Shown here piece after piece: positions 26,501 through 37,300 of a stretch of DNA of 64,000 nt. Position 1 is the stretch's first letter, and the number at the start of each line of letters is the position of its first letter. The position numbers and the translations under genes are program-made. The notes below the pieces were generated by a model, which worked only from the letters and a program-made list of their open reading frames with translations, did no database searches and was not told the origin of the DNA. The stretch covers positions 1,984,001-2,048,000 of the forward strand of contig JAJKFH010002646.1 of assembly GCA_023333565.1 (NCBI GenBank), given 5' to 3'. The DNA is from Puffinus mauretanicus (lineage: Eukaryota > Chordata > Aves > Procellariiformes > Procellariidae).

Positions 26501-28867
26501 GGTGTCGGTACTTGTATAAATCTCTTGCTGCGTAGAAGCTTCTCTTTGGCTTGGCTGTCAGATCAGTTCCATCACCACTCTGAAACAATTAGAAAGTGGA
26601 TAATAACCGTACACAAACACACTAAATAGCGAACTTGTGTAATATTAAAATAATTATTTTTCATGATGGATTTCAGCAATGTAAACATGCAGAAGTGCAT
26701 GTATTCGCCTATTATTTGGTCAAACGCTGAAAATCTCCCTGCTGAATACTTAACACCACACACTTTAAACCTAAATTAAAAAATAAAATAAAATAAAATA
26801 CAAAAGCAAGACTATGAAATGTCCTTCCAATGAGACTGAATTTGATTTAAATCAACAGGTTGATTGTAATTTCCAAATGCAAGACTTCAAAGTAACCTAG
26901 CAAGTGCTAGCACAAGATTAAATAAGTAACTGAACATGAAAATACAGAGACACTACTCATTTTGAACAGGAAATCATACTATTTGCAAAGACTATTTGTC
27001 ATGTGTACATTGTCTTAATTGCTATCATTGCATCCTGTGGAAGAAAATGAATAGCAATGGACAAGCCAGATTGCAGTTCTAACACCTTCTCGAACCGTTT
27101 TCTATTACACGTTTCTCAGAACTTAAATTTAAAGCCTAGTAAGAAGAACCACTAAACCCCAAAACAAAAACCTGCTTAGAGAAAATACATATGTACGAGA
27201 ACGTTTACTGGCCCCCAGCTGTTAGGAAGCTGTGACCTGAAACAACCAGACCCCATCAAGGTCAATAGAAATAATCCCACTACTTCAGAGAACACTTGAA
27301 AAAGCTCACGCATTGAAGAAAAACAGAAAATGAAGCATTAGTGTACAGAGACTTCAACTTGCTACCAACAACTTTATTTTCTTTGTAATTTCTTTATAAC
27401 CATACTGCAGCAAAGAGTTTTATATACTTCAATCTCGTAAAATAAGTCTCTACACTAAAACCAAAGGCCAAATGAGGAAAAAAAAAAAAAAATCATTCCA
27501 CTCCTTGCAATACGCATGTACTATGTTAAAGTCAAGCCTAAAAAGGGAAGCTCCCTGAGAGTGCACTGGACATTTGCCTTTACTCTTGCCCATTCCATTG
27601 ATTATCAATTGTACATTAATGACAAACAAGCATTTGTTATCATTCTTTCTTTTGCAAGACCAGCTTTGACCATACCTATGGGCAAAACACACTTACTTGA
27701 ACAAGCAACACCCCTTGACACTCAGTTATCAGCCATTAGTATCACCATGTATCAAGCAGAAAAGGGGAAAATGCTTATGCTTATTTAATTTTGCAGTTTC
27801 TGAACCAAATATAAACGTAATACATCTAACAGGGTAAAAAAAGACCCAGCTGGTCCACCCTGCATTCAGTTCTAACTCCATTAAAATTATTGGCAAAGCA
27901 ACCCTTTATTTCTTTAGGGTCAGCATTTTCAAAGGTTCCTAAAGGACAGAAACTTGCTCTGAAAATTCCTCACCTCGGACCCACCGAGGAGTCACAAATC
28001 CGTTACCACGTATGGTCCAATATTCAGATTTTTAACCCATTTAATTAAGAGGCCAAGTTCAAGACTACATTTAATTTAAAGCAGAACCTTCCCTACAAAC
28101 AGCAGCAGCGGGACTGACAACGACTTCAAGGCCTCAATTTTCTCCCAAGAGTCGGTTACCATAATGATGGGGGGCAGGAACCAGCTCGGTTCTACTTCAG
28201 ATGCAGAGCTAGTTTACCACGAGCCACCGCCACTCTCCGTGCCACGGGAGGGTCCCCGCGCCGCGGTGCCCCAGCCGCTGGCAACCGCCCGGGCCGAGCC
28301 GGGCCAGCGCTCCGGCCCGCGAGTGCCGCAGAGCGGGAACCCGGGCGGGAGTGGGGCTGCCCCGGCACGGCCCGGGGGCTCGGCTCGGCTCCGCCCGTGC
28401 TCCGGCGCCGGGGAGCGCAGCGGGGCAGCGTCAGAAGCGCCCGGCCCGGGGCCGCACGGCGCAGACGCCAGCGCCAAGTGCCGGCCGTGCCCGCCGCTCC
28501 GCGCCCTGCCTCCCCCGCCCGCAGCGGCCGCTCCTCCCGGCCCGCCGCAGCACGGCCGGGCAGGGCGAGGCGGGGGCGCGCCCGGCGCTGGCGGTACCTG
28601 CTCGGGGCTGGTGGCGTCCGCCTCTGCCCGCTCCCCTTCCTCCGGCGGCGGGGACGGGGGCGGCGCGGGCTCCTGGGGCCGGCAGTCTGCGGCGGACAGC
28701 TCGGCCGGCTCTTCCCCGCCTCCCGCGGCGGTGCACACCCCCTCCTGCCGCCGCGGCTCCCCGCCGGGCTCCGCCGCCTCGGGCTCTGAGTCGGTCTCCC
28801 AGGTGGAGTCGCAGTCCTCCACCGTGGTGGGCTCCTTGAAGCTGACCCCGCTCAGCAGGCTGCCCAT
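19810..28867 (-). CDS. OGFRL1: OGFRL1, opioid growth factor receptor-like protein 1 (seven coding exons)
   Basis: Coding exons on the minus strand are 28598-28867, 26493-26579, 25833-25911, 22542-22620, 22386-22452, 22098-22243 and 19810-20569 (1488 nt, 495 residues plus stop). All junctions are GT-AG and phases agree (0, 0, 1, 2, 0, 2). Recognised by the family's N-terminus MGSLLSGVSFKEPTTVEDCD and by conserved stretches PKRSFYAARDLYKYRHQYP, WLFPLREQGLNFYAKEL and RITRILKSLGELGYESF, which form the OGFr N-terminal domain (about residues 100-310). The tail after about residue 330 is acidic, Asn/Ser/Asp-rich and probably disordered. The first exon has a Pro/Glu-rich segment. Length is somewhat above the human protein as I recall it (about 450). 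The biochemical role is not established; family homology is to the opioid growth factor (met-enkephalin) receptor OGFR. The start was chosen because the upstream minus-strand frame lacks family similarity and MGSLLS fits the family start. No frameshift or stop is seen. Confidence 0.95.
20570..22097 (-). other. OGFRL1 intron 6
   Basis: AT-rich intron bounded by a GTAAGT donor and a CTTCCAAAG acceptor. No repeat or exon recognised. Confidence 0.85.
22098..22243 (-). CDS. OGFRL1: OGFRL1 coding exon 6
   Basis: Encodes EFKKTKEAIRRFLLAYKMML, then a segment through GNVARAANWQERFQHLN. Acceptor TTTATTAG, donor GTAAGT, phase 0 in and 2 out. Confidence 0.94.
22386..22452 (-). CDS. OGFRL1: OGFRL1 coding exon 5
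   Basis: Encodes LFPLREQGLNFYAKELTTYE plus IE. Acceptor TTTTAACAG, donor GTAATG, phase 2 in and 0 out. Intron 4 upstream is very short (89 bp). Confidence 0.93.
22542..22620 (-). CDS. OGFRL1: OGFRL1 coding exon 4
   Basis: Encodes GVYIEEVLNKWKGDYEKLEH and on to IQW. Acceptor TTTTATGCAG. The donor that keeps frame is TG then GTTGGT, a weak site with a second GT four bases further on. Phase 1 in, 2 out. Confidence 0.92.
23039..23101 (+). repeat. CT-rich polypyrimidine tract, OGFRL1 intron 3
   Basis: CTCTCCCTCTCCCCTTCCCT-type sequence ending in a C-rich run. Simple repeat. Confidence 0.9.
24000..25440 (+). mobile_element. Ancient L3/CR1-like LINE fragment in OGFRL1 intron 3
   Basis: CT-rich sequence of the kind seen at the 3' end of old amniote L3/CR1 LINEs, with segments resembling the late coding region (about 25060-25140) and 3' UTR (GTGTTTGTGCAGAACCTTGC near 25330, then ACTAGGG) and a tail of TTATTATTGTTATTATAATAAT ending near 25428. 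It lies antisense to OGFRL1. Identification is from the remembered family layout, not alignment. It is heavily mutated, with no open frame. Confidence 0.55.
25833..25911 (-). CDS. OGFRL1: OGFRL1 coding exon 3
   Basis: Encodes NFKDLRYQNDLCNLRFYKNK followed by IPFKPD. The acceptor is a tandem CAGCAG; the second AG (exon start 25911) gives the expected P-N junction, the first would add one Gln. Donor GTGAGT, phase 1 out. Confidence 0.93.
26140..26206 (+). repeat. (AAT)n tail of a possible old LINE fragment, OGFRL1 intron 2
   Basis: About seven AAT units (26186-26206) preceded by CAGCACCTTGACTTTGG, which resembles the 3' end preceding AAT tails in L3/CR1-type LINEs. The microsatellite is certain; its LINE origin is tentative. 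Confidence 0.5.
26493..26579 (-). CDS. OGFRL1: OGFRL1 coding exon 2
   Basis: Twenty-nine codons containing TAKPKRSFYAARDLYKYR. Acceptor TTGTTTCAG, donor GTAAGAAT, phase 0 at both ends. Start of the conserved OGFr N-terminal domain. Confidence 0.94.
26580..28597 (-). other. OGFRL1 intron 1
   Basis: About 2.0 kb intron, donor GTACCG in the CpG island, acceptor TTGTTTCAG. Holds an AAATA microsatellite (26776-26800) and an A-tract (27477-27492). Nothing else recognised. Confidence 0.85.
26776..26800 (+). repeat. AAATA microsatellite, OGFRL1 intron 1
   Basis: Four to five AAATA units in an A-rich stretch. Confidence 0.9.
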
Positions 28868-29360
28868 CGGGCAGGGGAGGGCCGGGCCCGCCGCCGCCGC
28901 GCCGCCCGGAGGCCGCGGAGGCCGAGGGCTGGGAGCGGCCGCGGGCTGCCTACGGCTGCGGCATGGCGGGGCGGGGCGGCGGCGGCGGCCGGGGCTGCTC
29001 CCCCGCCCGGCCCCAGCCCACGGACACGCGCAGGGCGGAGCTGGAGGCTCCGGGACTTCCACAGGAGACACGCACGCACGCCCAGTCCCCCGCCCGCCCC
29101 GCAGCGCCCGGGGCGCCCAGCCCTGGCGGTGGGTACCGGCCGTAGCGGCCGCCGGCACCGCGGAGGCGTGCGGGGTGTCCCAGCGCCACCCGCCGCCGCC
29201 CCGGGCACCGCTCGGCCAGCCGCGGGGCCCCTGGGCCGCCGGGGGACGGTGCCGCGGGGCTGGGGCGGCCCGGGGGAAACCCGTGCGCCGGGGGGAGATG
29301 GCGGAAATCTCCCCTCCGCGAGGGGCACCCGGCGGGCATTTCTCCTCTTGGAGGAGACCT
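28230..29360. promoter_or_regulatory. CpG island, promoter region of OGFRL1
   Basis: About 1.1 kb of very GC-rich, CpG-dense sequence in otherwise AT-rich surroundings, covering OGFRL1 exon 1 and about 500 bp upstream of its start codon. No TATA box was seen at a sensible distance, which suits a dispersed CpG-island promoter. Transcription start sites cannot be placed from sequence alone. Long open frames run through the island on both strands because of its base composition; apart from OGFRL1 exon 1 they are not taken as genes. Confidence 0.8.
28598..28867 (-). CDS. OGFRL1: OGFRL1 coding exon 1
   Basis: Residues 1-90, ending in GAGCAG followed by the donor GTACCG, phase 0. It lies in the CpG island. 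The residues after the start, MGSLLS, match an N-myristoylation context (Gly2, Ser6). The rest is acidic and proline-rich low-complexity sequence. Confidence 0.93.
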
Positions 29361-29369
29361 CCGGGTCCA

Positions 29370-31245
29370 CTAAAGGGTTTCGAGAAAAGCAAGTGGGTGC
29401 GGATGTTTATCGAGAAGAGTGGGGATGGCAGCTGCCCCAGGGCAATGGTCTGTGAAGGAGATGCTTATTTGGTGGCAAAAGCAGTGTGCAAACACGGGTT
29501 GTCCACTAGACATGGGGAGGGTTGCGGTGACGTGGTCCTCAAGGAATATACAGGTGCCAGAGGAGACAGGACCGGAGGGGGCAATAGTGTGGTACCCAGC
29601 CAGTTTCAGCTGCTCCTAAAACCCCTGAGACTTTGGGGATAAAACCGACGTGACATTCAAGGATGGATTTGGCAGGGGCAGTGGCAGTGTATTTTGTATT
29701 CAGCTACAGCATGCCTTTTGGACAGAAACGCTGCCTGGAGTAAAGACCTGATGAGCTGAAGGCTTAGCACATTGTTCCCGTGGCTGCTCTCACCCTCATG
29801 ATTAAAAATGTGTTCTTCATTTTTAACCAGAGTTGTCAGGCTTCAGTTCACACGCATGGATTTCTCCTTTTCCTTAAAGACAGTTCTGTGGTGGCCGGTA
29901 TGTTGATACATAGCTGCTCCTAAAGATGTGCACTGTCATCAAGTCATCTCAGTCCTCTCCTTGGAAAACCAAACAGGTTGAGCTTCTTCAGCCTCTTGCT
30001 GTAAATTACCTTCCCCATTCCCTCACTCATTTTTGTGCCTTTTTTTTTCCCTGGTGCTTCAATGTTTTAGCATCCTCTTCAAGTGCAGGTACCAAAATTT
30101 TAACTGTATGTCAGGATCTTTGGCCTTATTTGGAGGAAAGGCAGATTTGTTTCCTGCTTCCACAACATCCCCTCCCACACTGTTGGCATAGTCTGAAGGC
30201 ACTGACTTAAGAAATTCTGATGTCTGGAACCCCTTTGTCTTGACTGCTAGCTGACTAGCTACTTCCATTGACCGTCTGGTCCCAGTATAGACCAGCTCTG
30301 CCTCCCCTCCCCTGCTACAGCTTTCGTCAATGCTCCCTCACACTGACTGTGTTTATACTACTGACAGCGGAGCCTCAAAAGCATGCCTTGTGCATGAATC
30401 AAAAATCAGGTGAAGGTTTTGATGATATTTAGTTTGCATGGCAATTAATCCCACAAACTAAAGATCTTCCTGCAAGAAAGCTCCATCTCTTGTGCAAATA
30501 ACTGCACCTTATTATAGAAAGCTCAGTTCTGCCTGAAGAGCAAAGCTATCAGCCAAATCTCATCACAGAGCTTTAGGAGGATTTTTAAAGGATCTGGATC
30601 TCAGACCATTGATAGGAACTGGGAGTCAAATTAATTGACTTGGTATTGCTATGGGAAGCCAGTGCCATGAGCAAAAGACTGCTTTGACTTCCTTACAGTA
30701 GTCCGTGCTGCTGAGGTGATGTGATGGAGTTTCATGAAGTACTGGGATGTATTTTTGGAGTTTCTTGAGTGTCGATAACTAGGTATACCATATTGCTTGC
30801 AATCTACACAAGAAGTGACAGAAATGAGGCTGGCTGAAGCCTAATCGAGTGGTGGTGGATTGCCAGGGCGGTGCAGGTTTTCCTAGCCAACCAGAAATGT
30901 TGTAAGGCGTTATTCACTGCTAAAAAGGAGCTTATTATCAGCAGGTAGACTAGAGGAACTCTCAAATTAGAAACTGACTTGACTGATTGTTGGTACGGCA
31001 CTTTAAGAAAAGGCAGTGGCACCAATGATGCAAGCTTTCAAAATGTTTCAAATACCCGTCCAAATAATTTCAGTTTTAGCTGGACTCAGCTCTCATGCAA
31101 TTGATTTTCATTCTTTAGCTTATCATTGGACAGTGGCTAGTTTCCAAGTGAGTTTGCTCAGGCAAGGAGAATTGAACAGCTCTTACGTAGATCAACATCC
31201 AGCAAGAATCGCTAGTTAGACAGCGATGGGGCATCCAGTTTGTGC
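29370..31245. other. Interval between the unnamed gene and the OGFRL1 CpG island
   Basis: No recognised repeat. A minus-strand frame at 30059-30268 (with EFLKSVPSDYANSV) looks mildly coding-like but lacks good splice sites. May hold the 3'UTR of the unnamed gene. Confidence 0.45.
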
Positions 31246-31302
31246 CTATTGAGACCTGGCTGCGCTGTTGTGCAGCTGAATGAGGAAAGAAGGCTTCCTT
31301 CC
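31246..31302 (-). CDS. Unnamed gene, tentative last coding exon
   Basis: Encodes [18 protein letters not shown] then TAG. Good acceptor (ATGACTCTTTCAG), open in phase 0 as required. I saw no clear AATAAA nearby, so the true end may differ. Confidence 0.4.
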   Translation of the reverse strand, partial: GRKPSFLIQLHNSAARSQ

Positions 31303-34300
31303 CTGAAAGAGTCATCTGGTATTTTTATCATGTTACTCATGACCATATCTCAGCTGCCCAGAAGGACACGGGTTTGACTTTTTGAGATAAGAATACTTTT
31401 AGCTTTGGTTGTGGTGGTGCAGATCTGCACTTTGCAAGGTGTGTGCATTTTTTTCATGAACAATGTCTTCTTTCACGGTTGCAGCTTATTGCTGGTTCTG
31501 GTTGTGAACTGGAGGCAATCAGGATTCATGAAGAAGCTCTAGCACCTTACATAGCTTCTTAGAGTGGTATTTGAGAGCTTGAACAGATCCCCACAAGACA
31601 TATCTTAATAAAAAAATTAAATAATTAATTTCAGTTACCTCACAGTCGTAACTGGTAGTCATTTTCGAAAAGGTGGTGAATTTTTGGCATTTGAGTTCAC
31701 CAAAGTATTCCAGTACAACAGAAGATGAGTAAGTGCTAAAGCCAGGAGGACCTGTTTCAATCAAATAGTCTGACTTCAGCATAACACAGGCCAGAGGAGT
31801 TCTTACCCTACCATTTCTGAAGAATGGTAGAAGACCTAGGGAAATGCAGACCTCTATCACATCAAATACCAACTTTCATAAAGCTGATGAAAAAAACATA
31901 AGCATTTGAGTTCTGGTTATATACTTTCATATACGTTTTAAAGAGCACAGATTAATGAAAAATTTTTTTTTCTTTCATGAGGACATGTTTTTATAAGGAC
32001 TTTAAAATGGATACCACATCACTTTCTGGAAGCTAATGCTGCATGTACATCAGTGTGATAACTGTAAATGTTTATTAAAAATTAAATATGAGGTAATTGT
32101 GATACTTCATCCTTATCTTGGGAGGATGTTTTGAATAGGATACCAGAGAGGTCAATTAACAACTGTGGAGAGTCTTACCAACCTAATATTAAGGTGATAT
32201 AAAGCTGGGAGGGATTATGCATCCTTAGAGGATATGAATAGACTACAAAACCACTTTGATAAATGGCAGAAGACGGCAAAATAAATAATGTTGGTAAAAT
32301 GAAATTTAGTTGAGATAATGTAAAACCATTCATAGTGGATACTTAAACATACAAAGGTAGATTTTAGAAATGCAGAAAGGCAGCAATACAACAGAAGTAT
32401 GTGGAAGTTACAGTATTATTACCATACATTTACACAAGTAAATGTATATATATTTGGGCAAGTGTACAAAGTCAGACAGATATGACAATGGTTTGTATGC
32501 AATAGCTGTGGCTGACTGGTATTTTAATGCGTTTTTTTACCTTGTTGGCTTATTTTTGAAAGGAATGGAGCATTCTCAATGAATGTCTTACTATGGTGAA
32601 TTTTAATTCTCTTCTTTAGTTCAGTAATGCCACAGATTGCTAAATGCCAAGCCTGATGTAGTATGTATAGAAGGTAAATCTAATATATAAAGTTCTCCAT
32701 AATTTTCCTCTAGTGAATGTCATTGGAAATAATTAACTAACTGGAAACTCAGAGGTCAGGTTGTATATTTGCGTAAATTTGTTTCTATTGAAATCTGAAA
32801 TTAACTTGCAGAGAAGAAAAGACTTCACATAGATCATGCTAGACAGTACAGATCAGTGTATTAAGCTCACTAAAGCCAGTGGAAGTTCTTCCCTTTTTTG
32901 CTGGGTTATGATTACAACCCTGAAGACCTTAACTAAAGCCTTGTTTATTGGAGTGTCTTGTACTAGGGCTCTGTAAAAGGTCACAGCCAAGGTAAGCCCA
33001 GAACAAATTAAAAGAGTGTATTACCTTAAGACGGTCTGTCTAGGTGGTTAGAGAAGTAGTCTCAGTCTAGTCCTTAAGCCTCTAAGATTCTGCTCAGTTT
33101 CTTCTCGGACTGGCCTTTCAAACACGGCGCAAGACTGCAGCCAGTTTCTTGAGAGGAAATTAATCCAGTTGTAGGATGCAACATGGTCTAAATGAGCTGC
33201 TGTGCAGCAACCCCTGATTTATAGCTAGGGTCCTACATCACCCTTGTGATGGACTGAAACCAGCTGCTTGGGTTAGCATGCTCAGCTTTCCTGCAGCGGG
33301 GCTTGACTACGGTGCATCAGCAGGTCAGCTGCCTGACACCACCGGTAAGAAATGACATCTACTTGCCAGAAATTCACACAGGGTTAGGTGATGCCATTAA
33401 GTTTTGCTGAAGGGCTCCTGGACTGCACCAGGCAAGCTAGTAATTTTGGCAGTGGAACCTAGAAAGAGATTCTTCTCCCTGAAAGACAAATCAAGAGTGT
33501 GATTCGGAAGCCCAAATATAGGCATCCAAGTGCCGTTGGAGATCCCTTAGTGTATCCATCTTCTGCTGCAGAAGGGCACTGGTGCTCCATAGGCTTGGTA
33601 GGTCCCATGGTGTAGCTGCCAGCCCCATGCAGATGTCTTGGCTGCTCTAGGACATCTCAAAGGGAACGATACATGTACTAGATGTATGCTTATCACATAT
33701 AGGCATAGGCCAACTATGCTGAATCACTTTGAAAGCTGTGTGGACTGTATTGACCAGACCTCCACTTATCTAATGGACGCTTATACACCTAGTTAGCCTG
33801 TAGGCATACAGCTATGTGTAAACAACTACATTTAGGTGTTTTATTACAAACTGAATCCTGTCCCTAATCTCCCTGAGCATCCATATTTCTGTTGGGAAGA
33901 TATACTATAGACTATTTTTGCCATTGGATGTGTAAATGGACATTTCTGATCTGACAGCACACAGTATCTCCTATCTTGAACTTCCAGAATTCCTAAACCA
34001 GGCACTTTCCACCTGTGCTGGATATAGGACCTGACTTATCAGTGTACTCAGAGTAGGCCCAGACCCCCCAAAACTCTGTAATTTCTTCTCTGGGACATTA
34101 ACTAGGGACTGGCATCCTTCTTGAGCCTGAGCTCAAGCCTGAGCAGGCTTCTCATTTTGGGGATTTATGTGCCCTGAGGCATCTAATGTGTGGAGGCCTA
34201 GGCCTGAGCTAATCACACAACACTCCTTGTATAGTCAATGGAGAAAAACGGGCACCTCCAGAGGATGATCCATATAATCGTTAAGACAGGCATTTTAAAT

Positions 34301-37300
34301 ATGTAAGCTAAATCACTAAAGAGTTGTTTGTATCTACTGATTATAAAGGAAGCCAAGGTCTAGCCAAACTCAGGTTTAGACATCAGACTTTCAAATTGCA
34401 AACGTTACATGACATGACCCAGTCCCACACTCTTAAGGTTTTCTGAAGCTACTGAATTTTGAATAGAATACCCAACTTCCAATAGGAATAGGAGAGGGAA
34501 CCCCACTGGACTGGTGGTGAGCATCCCTTTCCCTGACATGAGGAATATCTGTAATCAGCTCATACCATGTAATACATTTCCAGCGAGAGACTGAGAGGAC
34601 CCTTGTTGCCAGGTATGTAGAACTCAGATCTCCTTAGGAAGAGACAGGACTTTAACCTTCCTGCCACATCCTATTGAATTTCTTATGCGCAAGATCACAA
34701 AGATAAGGAGACTAACAAGAAAGTTGCCTCCTCCTTGGTCTTTGAATTAATAGCCAGTCTTCGGCTCTATGACCAACAGAGAAGTACGAAAGGGTAGAAG
34801 AATACCATAGCATCGTACAATCCTGATATGTCATTATACGGTGCTTTATTTTCTCACCTAAACAGAGCAAAAGTTGTGCAGAGCCCCTTCCCTATCCATA
34901 ACAAGGAGGCAGTAATGAATCCTGTTCTGCTCTGCTTGGGTTAAAAGGCCTGACTTTAAGGCGACATAAAGTGCAGCCCAGCAGTACCAACGTACAGCCA
35001 TCACAAATTTGGCTCACCTCTGCCAGCTGAAAGAGAAGCATGCGCAAGCAATAATACTTCAATTTGGTTAGACTAGGAGCTCATGCTGTCCCTCTAAAAG
35101 ATATTGCCAGTAAACCATTCTTTCAAGACTACAGGCTCAGCTTGTTCTTTCTTAACTGAGTTTTTGTATGTGACTGTGTGAATTTATGTAGTCGGGATGG
35201 TGCAGCATAGCTATTCAAAGATCTAATTGACGTCAAGGTTGATGTGACTCATGGGAGTCATAGGATCCCTACAAGTAGAAAAAGTCCATGTTAAATGATA
35301 TGCATTTGTGCAGTTCTGTAGTTTGCTTTTGGGCAGACGATTGTGGATTTCATACAGTTCATCAAGGATGATTTGAAAATGTCTAAAATCATTGATCTCT
35401 AGCTCCTCAGCAGTTAGTTCCAGTCGGAGGCTGACACAAAGCCAAGTAACACAAGTGGGACAACTGCAGGCAGTGACTCTGCCACCACCTGCTTTTCATC
35501 CTTTTCCATATTATGCTTTGTATGTCATCTGTAGAAAACCCATATAAATGCATAAACTGGGGAAGAAGTTCATCAGGGAAGTAATTTTTAATTAGGTCAC
35601 TGATGCTCCACAGGGCTTTTAGCTTGTGATTAAGGCAAACACGGATATACTGAGATATAAAAGCGAGCAAACAAACACAACCAGAAACAGAAACCACCAA
35701 CAATACTGGCTTTCATTTACTTATTACAGGCCCAGCGATTTTTTACAACCATTTAGGCTAGTTCACTTAGTTAAACTATGCAGCACACCTGTGAAAACAC
35801 AGGTCCAGCTCCCCAGCTGCACTGGGGCAGAGTTGTCTTCTGCATCAGCCCTGCCTGTTACTCTTTGATGGCACCTCAGAGTGACCCTTCCCCATCCCTG
35901 CCAAACTCTGGATGACTTCAGGGTGGGCAGGCTTGAAGGAGAACACTGCACAGCTGAAGAATTCAACTACTTTGGAGTGATGAGGAGCAAGAAATGGCCC
36001 ACAGTTTGTGACACGAACCTGATTTGAGATGGGACTGAAGCATGTTATACTTCACATAATGTGAGCTTCAGAGAAAATTGTGTAAGCATTTGGTGCACAC
36101 GGATTCTGGAAAGGAGTGATTTTTTTGTCTTGTTGCCCCTGTAATATTTCCTATCACAGGCTTCCTTAGATCACCACAGGACAGCCTCATCGTAATGCTA
36201 TTGTGTTCTACTCCGAAGAAAACATTAGTAGAGCCTGTAAAAGCCTCTGCCCCTTTATTTCCACAGTGTCACCAATACATTAAGTGTACTTGCCATCTCA
36301 ATAGAGCATGCAAGATGGTAAGTTTAAAGAGATGAAATTCTGCTTCTAGTGACACTGGAGAGCTAACAATGTATAGGGGAGATCTTTTCTTGATATGGAG
36401 AATCTGAGTTATATGTTAACAAATAATGGTAACAAATGTTCGCTTTAGGAATCTGATGCAGTGACCAAAATTATCTGAACACCGTGAGCATGTGTAGTAT
36501 TCCAGAATTAGCCTGTTTCATTTTGTAACATGCCATGTTACAGCGTGAAGCCACCTGGCAGCTGGAGTACAGGCAGCCTTTGATGTGCTCGGGAAAGACA
36601 TTGCTATTCTTTCACATCGGTGTTTGACCGGGCTGAATGAACCAGTGGCATCCAAACAGGCTCACTTCTGTCTTGAATAAAGAGATGAGTGAATAAGCAC
36701 ATCATTGTCCTTTTGCATGTGGCAAAGTGGGCCAGCAAAATATTGGTAGTAATGCGCTAAAATACAGTGAGTGCTTTGTCCTCCTTCAGTACATCAAATC
36801 CAGGAGTTTGCTTGCAGCCACAAGGAGGAGTCAATTTGTCAAAAAAAAAACCCTAGGTGAGCTGGGAAATTCCAGAATTTGGAGGTGAACAAGGGAGTGC
36901 AAATTACACGTGCTAATTGTTAAAAAACACCAAAAGCAAAACTAAAAAAAACCCACATGGTCACCATAATTACAGATAAAATCAGACTTAACAGTGGATA
37001 AAGCTGTTAAAATACATGGTCAACCAAAGGTCCTTACAAAGCAAAACACAAACCAGGACACAGGCAAAAGAGCAGAGCCAAATCCAGACCCAGCAGGCAG
37101 AGCTGAGGACAGCCAAAAAAGAAAAGGACTGATCCAGGCCAGGGACGCGAAGCAAGGAGCAGCCTCCTTGCTGGGTAAATGTGGCATATTCAGAGGACAG
37201 GAGGATCCTTACCAAGGGGATAAGAGCAACTAAACAATATACTTGCTTCATCATTGTCATAACCTAAAAAAATCCCCATACTCATCCCACAACAGAAATG

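Noticed and set aside
28164..29642. 492-codon plus-strand open frame over the CpG island (and a 392-codon minus frame extending OGFRL1 exon 1)
   Set aside because: Open only because the DNA is GC-rich with few stop codons. The plus frame is antisense to OGFRL1 exon 1, has biased Pro/Gly/Arg composition and no domain. The minus frame runs through the exon 1 donor and upstream of the family's start codon.
36988..37260. 90-codon minus-strand frame that begins like a secreted protein
   Set aside because: Its first part ends at a strong GTAAGG donor and is preceded by a good acceptor, so it is better read as an internal exon (37213-37263); the rest is intron.
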